A DNA stretch of 63,289 bases, taken from positions 1 to 63,289 of the forward strand of contig CAYFMI010000012.1 in assembly GCA_964344175.1 (NCBI GenBank). Direction: 5' to 3'. Under the pieces are notes generated by a model that worked only from the letters and a program-made list of their open reading frames with translations, was not told the DNA's origin and did not search any database. Source of the DNA: NIOZ-UU35 sp964344175 (GTDB lineage: Bacteria > Chloroflexota > Anaerolineae > Anaerolineales > UBA11858). Both the position numbers and the translations under genes were made by a program. Position 1 is the first letter of the stretch; each line of letters starts with the position of its first letter. Of this stretch, positions 62,331 through 63,289 are shown in pieces.

Positions 62331-62368
62331 CAATAAACTTTCGATCTCCTTTCAATCGAAGTTTATTG
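62331..62368. repeat. 14-bp hairpin upstream of the receiver/Roadblock gene
   Basis: CAATAAACTTTCGAT at 62331-62345 pairs with ATCGAAGTTTATTG at 62355-62368 with a single bulged T. It ends where the candidate -35 box of the next gene begins, so it may be an operator or a transcript hairpin ending the small gene. No T-run follows. Confidence 0.7.
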
Positions 62369-62370
62369 AC

Positions 62371-62399
62371 TTGCTTCTCACCATGCCGCATGATACACT
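62371..62399 (+). promoter_or_regulatory. Candidate promoter, leaderless type
   Basis: TTGCTT at 62371-62376 and TACACT at 62394-62399 are 17 bases apart. The ATG at 62406 follows 6 bases after the -10 box with no ribosome binding site. Confidence 0.5.
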
Positions 62400-62405
62400 C
62401 ATAAC

Positions 62406-63289
62406 ATGGCTGTCAGTGTGCTCATTGCAACTTCTATTCGTAGTTTGGGGGAGTTGATGCAACAAGCGTTAGGCGAAACTGGCCAATACCGGGCAGACTT
62501 GGTCGATAGTGGCGAGCAGGCCTTAAAACGCGCTCAATCGAAGCGTTTTGCTCTGGCCATTGTCGATTTTGAGATTGTTCCCGAACCCATCGACTTCATT
62601 GCCAGTCTGCGCGGGGTCATTCCCGATATTCGTATTGTGGCGATGCCCGGAAGTTACGAAGATTCGCAAGATGAAATCTATCAATCGCTGATCGATGCCT
62701 GGCTTTCGATGCCATTTTATCTTCCCAATTTGCTAGAAACATTAGAAGATGTCGCTGAGACGCCCTTACCTCAGACTGTGGCCAAAGAACAACAGGATCG
62801 TTATCCGTTCCCCACGAGTACTTCGAAGCCTGCAACCTCTCCGAACCCCGCCCCGGAGTGGCTGCAAGATGTCAACCGCGTTGCACAGCATCTGACCCGT
62901 CTCTCTTTAGGGTCAGCGGCCCAAGCAGCCCTCATCACACGTGGAAGTCAACTTTGGGCGTATGCTGGTCAACTTGCGCAACCCGCCGCCGAAGAATTGG
63001 GACGCGCCGTGGGGCACTACTGGGCACACGATGGCGGCAGCGATTTGGCTCGCTTTATCCGTTTAGACGCCACTAGCAGCGAATATATGATGTACGCCAC
63101 AAGCCTGGGCGATGACTATGTGCTGGCGCTGGTGTTTGAGACGGAGATGCCTTTCACGGAGATGCGCACCCACGCGGGTGATCTGGCTCGAAAATTATCC
63201 ACGCCCCCAAAGGATGATCCTGCCGGGCCTGCGCTTGTCGCTGTGTCTCAACCGGAATCTACACCCAATGGGAGCGAATCTGTATCTAG
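62406..63289 (+). CDS. Receiver-like/Roadblock-LC7 domain protein, truncated by window end
   Basis: Open from ATG 62406 to the last base, 294 codons, with no in-frame stop. Residues 1-115 look like a degenerate response-regulator receiver: VSVLIATSI start, phosphoacceptor-like Asp in LAIVDFEI, but the N-terminal acidic pair is missing and the conserved Lys before Pro is replaced by Met (LSMPF). Residues about 155-260 resemble a Roadblock/LC7 domain (EWLQDVNRVAQHLTRL, ALITRGSQLWAYAG), a fold that in bacteria pairs with small GTPases (MglA/MglB). A Pro/Ser-rich tail continues past the window. Fusion of both suggests a signalling scaffold, by inference. Confidence 0.65.
   Translation, partial: MAVSVLIATSIRSLGELMQQALGETGQYRADLVDSGEQALKRAQSKRFALAIVDFEIVPEPIDFIASLRGVIPDIRIVAMPGSYEDSQDEIYQSLIDAWLSMPFYLPNLLETLEDVAETPLPQTVAKEQQDRYPFPTSTSKPATSPNPAPEWLQDVNRVAQHLTRLSLGSAAQAALITRGSQLWAYAGQLAQPAAEELGRAVGHYWAHDGGSDLARFIRLDATSSEYMMYATSLGDDYVLALVFETEMPFTEMRTHAGDLARKLSTPPKDDPAGPALVAVSQPESTPNGSESVS

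Overview
The window reads as one contig of a bacterium from the phylum Chloroflexota, most likely class Anaerolineae. This is inferred from gene content and style: many Thr/Pro-linker lipoproteins and membrane-anchored proteins, many polytopic GT39-like glycosyltransferases, an LCP protein, a GlgP-type glucan phosphorylase, the prfA-prmC-tsaC and rho neighbourhoods, and a pan operon with a structured leader. TGA is an ordinary stop for many genes, so the standard code applies. No rRNA, tRNA, CRISPR array or insertion sequence with a transposase was seen.

Layout. (1) 1-1284: a repeat-bearing spacer and an SH3-like lipoprotein. (2) 1359-32155: about 24 genes for a surface polysaccharide, all on the plus strand. 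They include a PAPS synthase (Sat-CysC fusion), a NeuB-like nonulosonic acid synthase fused to a second TIM barrel, two CMP-sugar cytidylyltransferases, two SDRs, a hydroxyacid dehydrogenase, a PAPS-dependent sulfotransferase, a MptE/DUF115-like protein, several GT2, GT4 and GT39-like transferases, a 1200-residue methyltransferase/coiled-coil/GT4/GT4 protein, a Wzm/Wzt-type ABC exporter, a Wzz-like protein and an O-antigen ligase-like protein. Together they suggest a sulfated, nonulosonic-acid-containing cell-surface glycan. One GT39-like gene in this block is a clear pseudogene. (3) 32206-38090: cell-envelope proteins, namely a zinc metallopeptidase, YtxH, a TPR protein and an LCP ligase. (4) 38124-42738: adenosine deaminase, then panB-panE-panC-coaX for pantothenate and the first CoA step. 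(5) 42746-46860: small accessory and envelope genes. (6) 46857-49724, minus strand: LutA and a LutB-LutC fusion for lactate oxidation. (7) 49983-52127: glucan phosphorylase behind a LacI-type palindrome. (8) 52244-53858, minus strand: DUF1684 and a DUF3179 lipoprotein with an in-frame UGA. (9) 54378-56914, minus strand: prfA-prmC-tsaC. (10) 57059-63289: VIT/vWA protein, rho, a LysM/M23 peptidase, a small protein, and a receiver-like/Roadblock protein cut by the window end.

The strongest unusual signal is the DUF3179 gene at 52244-53335. A single in-frame UGA replaces the first Cys of the family's C-P-L-C motif, giving U-P-L-C, and a 7-bp hairpin with a G-containing 5-nt loop starts 13 nt after it, with the loop 20 nt after it. 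That matches a bacterial SECIS element, so this is a good selenoprotein candidate. The second theme is that short intergenic palindromic repeats of several families have entered coding sequences in frame (8085-8115, 20023-20070, 48549-48632) or supply the ends of proteins. Several genes also have a -10 box only 6-9 nt before the ATG, suggesting leaderless transcripts.
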